Positions 34,353 to 46,830 of a stretch of 64,000 bases of DNA are shown piece after piece (within the stretch, counting starts at the first letter, position 1; each line of letters begins with the position of its first letter). The DNA lies in contig NC_054866.1 in NCBI RefSeq assembly GCF_018320785.1, positions 35,317,000 through 35,380,999 of the forward strand, written 5' to 3'. The notes under the pieces are model-generated. The model saw nothing but the letters and a program-made list of their open reading frames with translations, was not told the DNA's origin and made no database searches. This DNA is from Cheilinus undulatus. Lineage: Eukaryota > Chordata > Actinopteri > Labriformes > Labridae. Made by a program: the position numbers and the translations under genes.

Positions 34353-37300
34353 TAAATATGATGTACAGTACTTGTCATTCATCCCTGCTGGCATTAATGC
34401 TGATGCACCACACTGCTGCTGCCAGCAAAGCTGGCAAAAGACAAAATCATGCTGCCTCCTCCACCCCAGCCTCCTCCATTATAGCATAGAGCTTGTTGCA
34501 ATCTCATTCAGATTCATGCTACTATGGATTGATTGCTCTTGAATTTATTTTATTGTATTTCATATACATTGTCATACACGCATCCATCCTTATGGGGGTG
34601 TCTCACCATGCACTCCCTAGAAAGTCAAAGTATGCTGCTTGACTAACCCAGGGAGCATCTTTTGAGCAGAGCCTTCACTGCCAAATAAAACTGAATATCC
34701 ATTTTGCAATAATACATAATCGTACAGACCGCAATTAAAGGTGATGTACAGAGTCAGAAACAAGGCATTTAAACAACACATGAAGTTAATAATCTGTACA
34801 AGAAAAGTTATCTCTGACCCAAAGGTGCTTGTTTGTGAGTGCATCGCTGTAAAAATAAAAACAGCAACAATATATATTATAATACAAAAGACACAATGTA
34901 ATACACAATATAAGTTAAACACATAAAGCTGTAGGCAGACGTTCTACTGTAGAGATTAAAATAGTAGAGATTAAAACCTAAATCATCAGTTACATTATTA
35001 GGTAGTGACCTTTCACCAACCTGCTAAACTAACTTGTACAAAAAAGAAACGATCACACAGCACACAGTTAAGACTCCCACACCCAACCCCTTGTTTCCAG
35101 CTTTGAATCATTGTCCTGCTTTAATACAATTTTTTAAAAAAAGATTCAGATCCAGTTATAGAAAACAAGAAATTATGATCATGTTTTATTCCATTGAGAA
35201 GATGCATGTAAGAAGACACATGCATGTACGAGGGCAACCTCCATTAGTCATCATTCAGCTCACATGTTTAACCAAGCAAATCTTGCAATTGACCAAAAAC
35301 TTTTTATCTCTTCTCTTTAAATGCTTCAGTCAAAGTAAAAATGTGTATATATTTAACAGTAATCAATGTCATATTTTTCTCTATTAAAATGCTTATTTTT
35401 ACTTTCAAATAAATGCTCCTGAACTTCTTTTTACAGTAGCTGAGAATAATGTTTAAATCATATCAGTGAGTATATTTAACCCACAGAGGCCATCTTTAGG
35501 CTAAATATTAATGATAGAGAGTGCATTTCTCCAAATATTATGCAGGGAAACTATATTCATTCACCTCTAAAGAAGAAATAACATACTAAAAACAAGGACA
35601 TAATCTATCTTAATAATGTGCATGTACTGAGTAATAACCACTAGATGGAAACATTATACCACTGAATAAAGCTCTCACATCTCACCTGGAAGCTTTTTCT
35701 TAGCTGAACTTCCCACATCTGTCAACAGATTCCTGGCACAGTGGTCCAACATTTTGCTCATTTTAGTATATTCTCTGACAGAATACACATTGAATAATAA
35801 TGCATTGAATAATTTGTCAAAACTAACATATTTGTGATAGATTTTTAACGTTTACACTCACCTTTTATTTCAATGTGAATACCTAAATTATTAGTACTAA
35901 AGTCTGACTAAGAAGGTATTTCTTGAGTTTGCTTTTATAAACATTAACATTAGGTGTTTCCCTTAGGTCTTTAGGTTAGCTGTTCCACAGACAGGGGCTG
36001 TAAAAAAAGGGTACTTCACTGTATGTTTCTAACTTTGAGCACTGTTAACAGGTCACTTCCATCCCTGCCATTCAGACAGATGCAGCATCTCATAGCAGTG
36101 GTCTCTAAGGGGCAGTGTCTCTGTTCATTTCTGATGAATTTTGAAACCCTCATTTGTCATATGTGTTGTCTTTAAATATTATTTCAACCATATGAGGTCT
36201 ATAGTGGCTGACCCTTTCATTTAAAACCAGCAAGCACAAACTACTCAAACATAGTGTCAGGTTGGCAAACAGGGTTGGCAGAGGAGTTCACATCTGTTGC
36301 TTAGATTTAGCAAATTTCTTGCTTCTAACTAAGCTGGGAGACCAGATGTTGTTGACTGGTGAGGCGATGACCTCCTTCCAGTTAAGGCCATCCCAGTCCT
36401 AGGTACAGGTGTAGACCATGAGTGTTTACTTAATTAGCTGTCTTCATAACCATCTGTCAGGTTTTAGCCTGATGAACAGATACTCAGGCAGTATGCCTGC
36501 TGTTGTTCTCTGGAGATTTTGGGATTGATTTGGAAACTAGCTGAGTGATCTTTTGACCTCATTACTAACCTTCTGTAAGACATGTGCTCCTTCCTGCTGT
36601 GGAAGCCCGCTCATTTCAACATGGATCTGGGCCTGATTTGGGAAACTTTGCGAGAGGTGCTCTTAAAGAAGAAATAACTCACATATAAGCATTTTAATTG
36701 ATACTATATGTACTCTAGCAGTCAGGAAATCTCGGCTCTGTATGTGTCCTCATTCAGCTGCTCTCATCACCCGTTCACAAATATCCATTAGCACTTAGTC
36801 GATCATATTGCTGCAGTCTTTAAATATGGCTTTCTCTTCCTCTACTTCAAGCTTCCATCTCCATATCACTGCCAAAGTTTCATAAGTGCTGTCATCATTC
36901 TCAGACAACATCCTAAATCACTTCCTTTAACACTGATTTCTTGACTCAACAATGGCTCTCTATCAATAATTCAAGATCATGTCTATGTTGAATATGAGCT
37001 TTGATATCAGTATCATAGTACATGAGATGGACTGCTGTTTGATTTCCTTTAACATAAGGACTGAATCAGACACAGTTGGGTCTGTAGCTACACTATTAAG
37101 CTTTATCTTTTGACTACTGTACAGACAAGTAAATAGTGGAAAGTCATGGCTATGCTAAATACTGGCTTAGGGCCTTGAAAGTGTACCAACATTTTTGCGC
37201 ATGTCCAAAACAAAAAACAAAAAAAAATAAAAAAAACAGATTATTCACTTGGAACAAGGTTGCACAAAAAACTTTTTTGTATGGATACACTTTGATTCCC

Positions 37301-37950
37301 TGCTTATACACTTGTTTTAAAAAACTTTTTCTCACATTTTATCCTTTTAAAATTATTTTGTCAGTCTCATTATGTTTGATGTTCAAAATGGTGAAATACA
37401 TGCAAGACTAAAGCTTGAGTTTTTAGAAAGCACGTAAACATATTAGTCTAACTAAAAATAATTATAGATCAGATTTTCTGATGTTGGACTTACACACCCA
37501 GATAAAACTGTTGTGGTTTTGTACTTTTGCGTGTAAACACCTCAGTCAGCCTCAAACTTGCATAGGGGTTCTTCATACACTCCACTGTTCACGTTGAGTT
37601 TTGAGGCTGAGGTCAGATAGCATAAAGGCAGAGAAGGAGGCTAGTAAGTAAACAAGACAAAGGTACCAGGAGAGTGACAGCAAAGTATAATTTGGGAAGG
37701 CAAAGAGATGCAGTATGTGTTTTTTTGTACACAATGGTCAGAGCTGTGAATTTGTCTATGTTAACACAATCGACAGCCAGCCTGCTGCTCCTTTGGGCAA
37801 ACCCATTTCCCTGTCATGGATGCAATCAATATCACATAGTCCCTCAAACCCCTTACTACACGTCTAGCCGGATAAAAGGAGATAAGAGTCTAAAAAAAGA
37901 CTTTTGCTGCGCCTGGAGGCGAGGTGCGCCTCTTTTCTCCCTCATTTTGT
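34353..37950. other. Intergenic DNA without a supported gene
   Basis: Open frames up to about 100 codons occur on both strands but none has a recognisable motif or splice partner. 35930-36660 has repeat-like phrases (tgttccacagacaggggctg) that suggest an old retroelement, not classified. Confidence 0.5.
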
Positions 37951-37959
37951 AATAAACAC

Positions 37960-38400
37960 TCCTTTATACAGGCTGTTTATAGGGGAAAAAGCTCATCTTC
38001 CACAAAACATTCTAATGTAGAAAATGTAGCATATGTAGCTCTGTTAGCTGCATAAGATGCAAACACTACGGATAACTGGGCTATGTAGCTTACACAGCTA
38101 TGTTAGTTTAAGCTATGCTTGCTAAAGGTACCGTAACCACATTGGCTTATGCAGTAACATTGACTACGTAGCTGGCATAGCTGTGTTAGCTTTGGCTAAA
38201 GCTAACACAGAAAAGTGTGCCACTGTTCGCCTATCTACCTCTAAAACACATCTGTACATAATTTAACCCCTGGTTAGACCTCAGATTTTTTTCTATTTTG
38301 TTTATGAAATGTTGCTGATGTAGTCTGTTACATTTTAAGTGTGGTTATGTCATGAATGTAACTGCCAGAATTTGATTATGAATAAAATTGAACTTGGAAC
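37960..38400 (-). mobile_element. GCTA-array element copy
   Basis: Reverse orientation: gcta-rich units at 38020-38205, then ccactgttcgcctatctacc, then tttatgaaatgttgctgatg and catgaatgtaactgccaga, which are the reverse complements of the left-end words of 24995-26065. Truncated. Confidence 0.6.
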
Positions 38401-38924
38401 TGAAAATATGTTGTACCAGAAAATTATTGAGGTGTCTCACAACTACATTCTGCGAGAAGGGGTGTCTGAGATCTACGATCTGCTGCCAGACGGTCTTGCA
38501 ACTAGTTGGAATTTTGCCAGGTATTTTAGTGGCATGAAACATACTTATGTCAGTATATTCATTATCTACCAAAGCCTGTATTTTTGGACAAGTCCAGTTC
38601 AGTAGCCTCATCAAGTTATAACAGCATCTTAACTTATTCCTGCATGTAAGCAGCCTGTGACATCCAACATGAAGGTGCCAGAGATCAGGGACCCCCACTG
38701 TCACCTGAGGGTGGTTAAACAGCCATGTCCTTTCAAGAATAGTCATGTGCAGACAAAGCCATCCATCAGAGGGGATAAAGGAGAGAGCTTGCTGGGGCCC
38801 ATGGAGTCAGGAAAATCCTGATCCATTGTAAAGTTAAGCTGTGATAACCAGATTTTATTTAGCTTTTTGCCCTGAACAATAACCACTCTTATCAAAGCAA
38901 CAAATATATTTCTTTTCTCTTGTG

Positions 38925-39426
38925 CTGTAGTATATAGCCCTCTTAAAAATGCAAATCCCCTTTCCTGAGAAACAAGTTAAAGTTGGAAAATGGGCATAAT
39001 AAATAGTAAAATGTGGAAAAATGGGTGTAAAAAAGGCTTAGTAGTGGCAAAAATGGGTCAACAGTGACAACAACAGGCAAAAAGTGGCGAGAATTGGCTT
39101 AGAAGTGGATAAAACAGGCAGAAAAAAACTGATAGAAAGGGTTGAAATTGACAAATGGGTTTAAGGTGGCACAAATGTGTAAAAATTGGGGGAAAAACGA
39201 AGTGGTTGAAAAGGGGTTAAAATGTGGCAAAATTGATGTAAAGTGGGTGAAAAAAAGTGCAAAAATTGGTCCAAATTGTGCAGAAAATGATGAAAAGTGG
39301 CTGGGTGGGTAAAATATACAGTTTATAATGATTTGAAAAATGTCTTTTTTTTAAGGCATGTGGCAATCCCCTCTCAGTGTCTCATGACCCCCAAGGGGGT
39401 CCCAACCCCCACATTGAGAACCGCTG
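38925..39426 (+). mobile_element. hAT-like element carrying a gtggcaaaaatggg array
   Basis: The right end acattgagaaccgctg is hAT-like (reverse of cagcggttctcaatgt). It is preceded by about 350 bp of gtggcaaaaatgggt-type units. Flanks ctcttgtg (38917-38924) and ctcttgtt (39427-39434) agree at 7 of 8 bases and may be the target duplication. The left terminus is degraded. Confidence 0.45.
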
Positions 39427-39549
39427 CTCTTGTTAAGTTTGAAAGTTTTTGGAACAGCCGTTGTTTTCTTTTTCAACCCCCACCTTTGAGAAAGATGATA
39501 TCATGCAGTGTCATCTTGTTTATGATTAATTCACCATGGGCGTAGCTGT

Positions 39550-39555
39550 TATAAA
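39550..39555 (+). promoter_or_regulatory. Candidate TATA box, receptor 1
   Basis: tataaa 289 bp before the ATG of receptor 1. Receptor 2 has the same hexamer 272 bp before its ATG with some similarity around it, so the pair may be the duplicated core promoter. A weak call from spacing alone. Confidence 0.3.
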
Positions 39556-39838
39556 CACCTTGAACAACATCGATGATGTGCAGAGTGGGAGGTGAGGTAT
39601 GCCATTTTTCAGTATCCTCTCAGTTGTTATTGTGTCTGTCCTCAAAATCATTTTGCCTGGCATGTGTCTTCTATCGTTGTAAATATCTTTCTACATAGGC
39701 TGTGGTATTTAGAGGCGGTATTTTCACCTCTTTTCAGAGAACTGCCAACTGTTTATTACACCTCTCACCTCTAATGTTTCTGCCAATATTCTAACAAAGT
39801 ATTCTGTACACATTTCAGTGTCCAGAACAGCTGCATCC

Positions 39839-42234
39839 ATGCCTGGGTTCTCCTTCTTCTTTATTCTGTGGCCCTTCTCGTCTCCATTCCTGCTGCTTGT
39901 GGGGCTCATGGGTCGACAGTTGGGGCTCAGGGTGGGACTGCAGGTTGTTCAAACACTGACTTGTTCTCGGTGGGGTTCACCAAGCGACCAAGGTGTGTTC
40001 CAAGAAGGGGATGTTGTCATTGGTGGCCTTTTTAGTCTCCGCTACAAGCCTCCAACTACTGACCAGGACTTCACTCAGCAGCCATACTACCCAGCCTGCA
40101 CTGGGTAAAATATTGATGTGTGTTTTATGATGGGAAAATAATGTTTTAAATGCTTTTTTTTACCTCTGCAGTTTCTAAATTATGCTGTATACTATTAGTT
40201 TTGTGGGTTTACATGTATCTTCTGAAATCATGTAAATGATTCTAACACTTAAGATTTTTCTTTTTCTTTGTCTCAGTTTGGAAAATCTTCCATTGCAGTA
40301 CATATATGCTATGATCTTTGCTCTGGAGGAGATCAACCAGAGTAAAACCTTGCTTCCAGGGTTGAAACTGGGCTATGATATTCGTGACAGCTGTGCCATA
40401 CACCCATGGGCCACGCAGGCAGCACTGTCACTAGTTGGAGGTGACAGCAGCAGCTGTAACTCTGCAGCCCCAACAAACTATTCTACGGAGAGTGAGGAGG
40501 GGATCAGAGTGAGAAGTGGTAGGAAATCAAGCTTTAATAGATAAAAGAAGCCAATTTCTTCTTAAATATAGCACAATGCTTTTTAAATCTCACTATGTTG
40601 ATAGATGATCCGCCCGTTCCACTGATTATTGGTGGATCCTCATCTGTGGCAGCCAAGATACTCACCAAAATCCTGGAGCCACTCTCTGTTCCTTTAGTGA
40701 GTCCTTACATTTAAAATGTATGCTTTATCACCTGTTTTTCCTCTGCCTTCTACCTCTCAGACATTGCCCTTCTTTGGCAAAACTAACACATCGTCACTGA
40801 CCTACATCCCAGTTGAATTAGTGCAGAAAACATCATTTCTATTGTATTTAAGGATAACGTTTTCAGGACATTGATGTGAGTTTCTTTGTTTTTAAGATGA
40901 GCTACACAGCCAGCTGCCCCTGTTTGAGCGACAGAGCCCAATATCCAAACTTCTTCCGAACTATGCCAAGTGATATTTACCAAGCCAGGGCCATTGCACA
41001 GCTGGCTATTCGCTTCAAGTGGACTTGGATTGGGGCAGTGGTGGCAAACAATGATTATGGACTCATGGCTGTTAAGGTGTGGCAAAAGAAATCTTCTGTC
41101 ATCTTTAAATTAAAAGCTTCATCACATATGAACACTTTGCATTTTGAAACTTTTCACTTTCCTCTTCATATGGCAGGTGTTTCAGGAGGAGACTCAGGGA
41201 AAAGAGGTGTGTCTGGCATTTGTGGAGACTCTCCAAAGGGAGAGAATTGTGAGTGATGCCAGACGTGCAGCACTAACAATTCAGGCCTCCACTGCGAAGG
41301 TCATTCTGGTCTTTTCCTGGTACACAGATGTGAGAGAGCTATTCCTGCAGCTAGCCAAGATAAATGTAAGCAAATGAATGAATCACAGTCCTTTAATTTC
41401 TTAAAACACAAATTAAAATCAGCTTGATGTCGATCTCGTCTTCCATCTGTGGTCAGGTGACTGACAGACAGTTTCTGGCCAGTGAGGCTTGGAGTACCAG
41501 CGCTAATCTCCTCCAAAATCCAGTCAGTTCTGAAGTGGCCAGTGGTGTTCTTGGTGTTGCCATTCGAAGCTCATCTATCCCTGGTTTTGAACATTTTCTC
41601 AGAAGTTTGAACCCATCTCATCGCCCTAATGATAAGTTCTTAAGAGAATTCTGGGAAAAGGAGTTTGGTTGCAGTCCTGAGGCTGCAAACAGGCTGTTAA
41701 AATCCTCTCTTCCACCCTGCAGTGGTGCAGAGTCCCTGGAGAATGTGCAGAATCACTTCACTGACACCACTCAGCTACGGGTGACTTATAACGTCTATCT
41801 GGCTGTTTATGCTGCAGCCCATGCCCTTCACAGCCTCCGCTCGTGCCCCAACAGAGACAGCCCTGCTGAAAACAACATCTCCACCTGCTTCTTTCCTAAA
41901 AACATCACACCCACAGAGGTAAAAAGAAAACAATCATGTCAACATCAACACATCAAAGAGAGGACATATACTATAATACTAGCATTGTAAAAAAGAAGTG
42001 TTTTCACTGTTGATCTGCTTTCAGCTGCTGCAGCAGATGAGCAAAGTGAATTTCACCACACCACAGGGGGAACTGTTGTATTTCCAAGGGGGCGACACTC
42101 CGGCAAAGTACGACATTGTCAACTGGCATAAAACCTCTGAGGGGTCACTCAAAATCGTCCTGATTGGTCATGTTGATGGGTTTGACCTTCACTTTGATGA
42201 ATCAGCAATTCAGTGGAGCACAGGGTCAAAACAG
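39839..42234 (+). CDS. Receptor 1 ligand-binding (Venus-flytrap) exons
   Basis: Seven exons encode the signal peptide and amino-acid-binding lobe. Residues that in the calcium-sensing receptor contact the amino acid main chain have counterparts: Ser in SYTASCPC, Asp in RTMPSDIYQ, Tyr in NNDYG and Glu in LASEAW (alignment by eye). This predicts amino-acid binding. Intron sites VPL|MSY, AVK|VFQ and KIN|VTD interrupt what is one ~0.8-kb exon in most family members. Confidence 0.85.
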
Positions 42235-44667
42235 GTGAGTAGAAAAAGGAAGACTCTTGAATCAATATGGTGTGTATTGACTTAAATGCACGGGATGTAA
42301 ATTCCATCACCAGCTCTCAATCCAATGGTTACAAAAGATGATGAGAAGGGACATGGTGCTTGGCTCTGCACTGATTACTTCTTATTTTTAACTGAGGGCT
42401 CTGATGGGGGGAATCTCACAATAAGGTGTAATTAACATTAGTAAACAAGCGTTTTTATTTCACAGTTGAATTCTATAAAAAGGGAGAAAATCTGCTAAAG
42501 TTCCTAGCATTTCTGAGTAATGCAAAGACTTTTCCCAGAGATTAGAAAATGGAATGAGCTGTGGGAAAAGAGCCATATGTCGGACTTGAATCTGGGCCAC
42601 CCATGTACAGTATGTGGGCCACAACCTTTCAGCTAGGGCCAAGTCACTCTGAATAGTTTGTCTCTCTCAAAACACTGAGTTATGCTATGAAACAAAAACA
42701 GGGGTTTACTGTTAAGTAAATGCACCTTGTGGAATGCAGATTTTGATGAACAGATTTTGAAGAACAAGAAATAAGCAATGGAGTTTTTTTTCATGTAGTT
42801 TATGGCTATAGGAGAGGATTAGGTCCAGAGGGAAGACAAATTAATGCTGTGTAAATAAAAATGAGGGAAAAATCAAAATGTTGAGAATAAAGTAGACAAA
42901 CAGTTTCAAGATTAAAGTCAAGATTATTCCCAAAATTTTGACTTTTATGTCTTGTCATTTCAGCTCGAATCTTAAAGTGCGCAGCATTATTTTTCCCTTC
43001 ACCTCCAGCCCTAATCCTTTTCTGTAGATTGTAGGGAATAATCCTATTCCATTACAAATAGGAAGCAAATAAACATGAATACAGCAACAGAACAGCAGCT
43101 TGCAGGCTCCAGCACTTCAATTACAGCAATAAACATACTAAAAATTGATTACTTTTATATCCTATATCATTCTGATCTTACTTACATTAACTCAAATATT
43201 TCCATGAAATATCTGCATGAGAATTTTTCATATCGTACCTTTAAATGTTTGCTGTTACCCTTAAACGTTATCATTGTTTGGTTTACTCATTTAGGTCCCT
43301 GTGTCAGTGTGCAGTCTAAGCTGCCCTCCTGGTACCCGAAAGGCCAACAGGAAAGGAGAGCCTCTTTGCTGCTTTGACTGTATCCAGTGTGCTGATGGGG
43401 AGATAACCAATGAAACTGGTGAGGAAATACTTCATCAGATTTTTCCATAAACAGCACAGCTCTCAAACAGCAACCCTGACTATCTACAAAAGTGCTCTTC
43501 TTCTATCATTTAAGTTTCTGCATACATTCGCTTGTGTCTCCTCTTCCAGGTTCTCTTCATTGTGAGCGATGTCCATCAGAGTTTTGGTCTAATGTTGATC
43601 AAACTGCCTGCATCCCTCGTCAGCTGGACTTTCTTTCCTTTAATGAAACACTGGGCATTACTTTGACAACAGTGGCTGCTTCTGGTGTTGTGGTGACAAC
43701 AGCTGTGTTTGTGGTGTTTCTTTATTACCGTCAAACACCCATGGTAAGAATAAAGCATCATGAAATTGATATATATTCCTTCTGCTAGTTTTTCCAAGAA
43801 TATTTTTGACAATTCAGAAGGGAAGTCTGCATATTTTTTACATGCTGATTTTATTATATTTATCAAATTCTCATTTCAAGGTGCGAGCCAACAACTCTGA
43901 GCTGAGCTTCCTACTTCTTGTGTCGCTGAAGCTCTGCTTCCTGTGCTCACTGGTGTTCATTGGCCGTCCCTCAGTCTGGTCCTGTCGGTTCCAGCAGGCA
44001 GCCTTTGGGATCAGCTTTGTGCTTTGTGTTTCCTGCCTCCAAGTCAAGACCATAGTTGTTCTGGCAGCGTTTCGCTCAGCTCGGCCTGGTGCTGAGGCCT
44101 TGATGAAGTGGTTTGGACCTGGTCAACAGAGGGGAAGTGTCTGTGTCTTTACCAGCATTCAGGTGAGTGTCTTAGATGCACTTTAAAATAGAATTAGAGA
44201 TTAGAACTGGATTTTATAAATAATCAGATCTTTTTTCTTTCAAGGTTATTATCTGTATCATTTGGCTATCACTCAGCCCCCCGGTGCCTCAAGCTGACCT
44301 AAACATCCCAGGGTTAACTGTTACACTAAAATGTGCCATGGCCTCTGTGGTGGGCTTTTCTCTGGTCCTCGGCTACATTGGCTTGCTGGCCTGTACCAGT
44401 CTCCTCTTAGCTTTCCTTGCACGGAAACTCCCTGACAACTTCAATGAGGCCAAACTGATCACCTTCAGCATGCTGATATTCTGTGCTGTATGGATTGCGT
44501 TTGTTCCTGCCTATGTCAGCTCTCCTGGAAAATACTCCAATGCTGTAGAGATTTTTGCAATTCTGGCCTCCAGCTATGGTTTACTTTTCTGTATCTTTGC
44601 TCCAAAGTGTTTCATCATTCTTTTGAGGCCTGAGAAAAACACCAAGAAACACCTGATGTCTAGATAA
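39839..44667 (+). CDS. OlfC/V2R-like family C receptor 1, intact, 11 exons
   Basis: A class C GPCR of the fish olfactory OlfC type, expected in the plasma membrane of olfactory neurons. Exons: 39839-40104, 40277-40518, 40605-40696, 40897-41076, 41177-41365, 41457-41918, 42025-42234, 43295-43418, 43550-43743, 43881-44162, 44245-44667. They sum to 2664 nt, 887 aa plus stop, with all phases matching. The start is the ATG after cagctgcatcc, which begins a hydrophobic signal peptide. Order: signal peptide, Venus-flytrap domain, nine-Cys domain, 7TM. Five introns lie at positions where the family usually has none (see findings). An aataaa lies 275 bp after the stop. Other possible name: calcium-sensing-receptor-like; ligand unknown, amino acids likely. 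Confidence 0.93.
42235..43294 (+). other. Receptor 1 intron with tRNA-like SINE
   Basis: On the minus strand about 42650-42545 reads ggccctagctgaaaggttgt and later agattcaagtccgaca, similar to A and B boxes. The rest is AT-rich with no exon. Confidence 0.4.
43295..43418 (+). CDS. Receptor 1 cysteine-rich exon (124 nt)
   Basis: Encodes [20 protein letters not shown] and [11 protein letters not shown]. The 124-nt size and phases are typical of this exon in T1R/V2R/CaSR genes. Together with the next exon it supplies nine cysteines that couple the flytrap lobe to the membrane domain. Confidence 0.92.
43550..44667 (+). CDS. Receptor 1 7TM region in three exons
   Basis: Exons 43550-43743, 43881-44162 and 44245-44667 carry the last cysteines, TM1 ([16 protein letters not shown]), TM2-TM4 and TM5-TM7 ([18 protein letters not shown], then [20 protein letters not shown]) and the ending [15 protein letters not shown]. 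Introns fall at TPM|VRANN and SIQ|VIICI. In the third receptor of this window both sites are uninterrupted. Confidence 0.92.
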
Positions 44668-45049
44668 CATAGGGGATGTAAAGACTGTTCATGCTGACAT
44701 GTAAAATGACATATGAGAACAATTGTAAATATACAGTTTAAATATAACACTGAAAAGTCAGAAGGTCAGAATATTTCTATGTAGTCTTTGTGCTCTTTAT
44801 TTATTAGAATTTATTAAACTGTAAAAAGTGTTGCTTTAAAGTAGTAGCTTTCTTGCTACTCTCTGCTCTAAGCTTTTCTTGTGATGTAATATGTGAATGT
44901 ATTTTGCAGAAACCTGTTTGGTTTATAATTTTAAAAAATACAATAAAGAATGCTCCATTACTCTTTTCAAGCCATCAGTTTTGGAAAAATATCTCTGTTT
45001 TACTTCAACTTTTGCTTTAAGAAAAACTAGCTGCAAATGTAAGCTAGTT
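44668..45049 (+). other. Receptor 1 3' flank with poly(A) signal
   Basis: aataaa at 44942-44947 (tacaataaagaatgctcc) is the likeliest end of the receptor 1 transcript. No other feature is seen before the GCTA element. Confidence 0.5.
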
Positions 45050-45770
45050 TGTGCGTCTGGCTGCACACAGCAGATCTCAGACACCCCCTCTTGAAGACCA
45101 CTATGGTAAGAAGTCGCCTCTGTAAAACCTGAAGGGGTGTACTTCGCCAGTATAACGTTTTAGAATTTTTTTTAAAACTCAACTTTATTCATTAATAAAG
45201 TCTGGCATTTACATTCATTAAAACAACCATACTGCAAACATTACTGACCAAGAAACATTTCACAAATAAAACAGAAAGAAATGAGATGTCTAAGATGGGA
45301 TTAAATTAAGTATAGACCCATTTTAGAAGTAGTAACACCAACAGTGGCTTGCTTTAGCATCATAAGCTTTAGCTAAGACAACAATGCTAGCTAGTAGTTA
45401 ATGTTACAATTTAAGTCAATGTAGCCGTGTTAGCTTTGAGAAAAGCTTATTAGGCTAAAGCGAGCCACCGTTCACATAACTGCTTCTAAAACAGGTATAG
45501 AACAAGCATAATCGCTAACATTGTTGTGTTTGCTTTAGCTTTAGCTACATTAGTCATGTAGCTTTATTACCTATGCAGTTTAAAAAGCTAATGCAGTTTA
45601 TCAGCTTTAGATTTAGCTTATAAATTAATTTACCTACATAGCTTCAATAACTAATGTGTCTTTGTAAGCTTTAGATTTAGCACAATAGCTATGTTAGCTA
45701 TGTAGTTAACATAGCTATTGTGCCAAATCTTCGATGAGGGATCATGAAGGGACAGATACTAAGAATAATA
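45050..45770 (+). mobile_element. GCTA-array element copy
   Basis: Left-end words gtctggctgcacacagcag and aataaagtctggcatttac, then gacccattttagaagtag, then gcta-rich units 45350-45730. Same orientation as 24995-26065. Confidence 0.6.
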
Positions 45771-45904
45771 TTTATCTCTCATGGACAAAAAAAAAAAAAA
45801 AGTGAACATGGTTACCAAATATTACGGGCTGATGATGCAGTATTGAGACTATAGATGTCTGGGCCTCAAACACTGGAAACTAGAACCAGAACTACTGCTA
45901 TATA

Positions 45905-46050
45905 CTACAAAATTTTACATGGGCAACACAGTGTTTAGGAAGGGCAGAGCCTTTTTCTCAAGAAAGAAAAACTGAGAAGGTGAATGGACAGGTTTTGTCT
46001 GTAACATTTATTATGGGCTGATTAGGGGCACAAAACATTTGATGTAGTAG
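45905..46050 (+). repeat. Repeat shared with 11640-12110
   Basis: gggcagagcctttttctcaa, then gagaaggtgaatgg and tgtctgtaacat, parallel gggcagagcctttgaaaaaa, gagggtgattgg and tgtctgtcacat at 11970-12030. It lies between two GCTA elements. Confidence 0.5.
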
Positions 46051-46139
46051 GCGTGCATGCCAGTATAAAAACTAAAAATAGATTACATGAGCTTGACATG
46101 AAAATGAGGACTTATAACTTTGACTTCCAAAATAATTCC

Positions 46140-46830
46140 TGTTCATCCTTGAGTCCGGGTTTGGCTGCAGACTGCAGATCAAAGACGCCCTCTCTCACAG
46201 ACCACTACTGTGAGACACTGCATCTGTCAGAATGTAAATAAATGCTAAAACTTTGAAAATAAAATCCGATTAAACTTTCAGTCAGGTTAGGGTCAGGATA
46301 CCAAAAGTTGAAAGTTAAACACCTGACCCGCAAAACCAAATTACAAAACGTTTAATGAAGCAGAGTAAACAGTCTGCTCACAGGAAAAAAAAATGTCCTC
46401 CATGAAAACATTCCAACATTGCAAACGTATCTTACAAGCTCCATAAGCTACGTAGACGATGTGGCTGGGTAGCTAAATTTAGAGCAAAAAAGCTACAGTA
46501 GATAACATAGCTACCTAACTAACATAGCTAAAGCTAAAACAAAAAAAAGCTAAATTTGTGAAGTAAGATTATGCTACATCTGCTAATGTAGCTACACTGA
46601 CTTAGGTAGTAACGTAGACGATATAGTGAGTGTAGCTTTGTTAGCTTTAGCTAAAACTAACAAAAGGGAAAGCAAGCCACCATTCACATTCTAATACTAA
46701 AACGGGTCTAAACACAATTTTCCCCGGGTTAGACCTCTGAGCTTTCCCTTTGTTTTATTTATGAAATGTTGCTTAGTCTTTAATGTTCACATTTTGTTTA
46801 TTTCATGAGTTTAACCGCACTTGCTGATTC
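46140..46830 (-). mobile_element. GCTA-array element copy
   Basis: Reverse orientation: ctttggctgcagactg-like end near 46150-46170, gtaaacagtctgctcac, gcta-rich units 46440-46665, ttctaatactaaaacgggtc, then tttatgaaatgttgcttag. With 45050-45770 it forms a head-to-head pair. Confidence 0.6.

Noticed and set aside
38345-38746. 133-codon minus-strand frame
   Set aside because: Overlaps the end of a GCTA element and shows no family features.
39818-39838. Earlier start (gtg) for receptor 1
   Set aside because: GTG is not an expected start in a vertebrate. The ATG at 39839 opens the signal peptide and aligns with the ATG of receptor 2.
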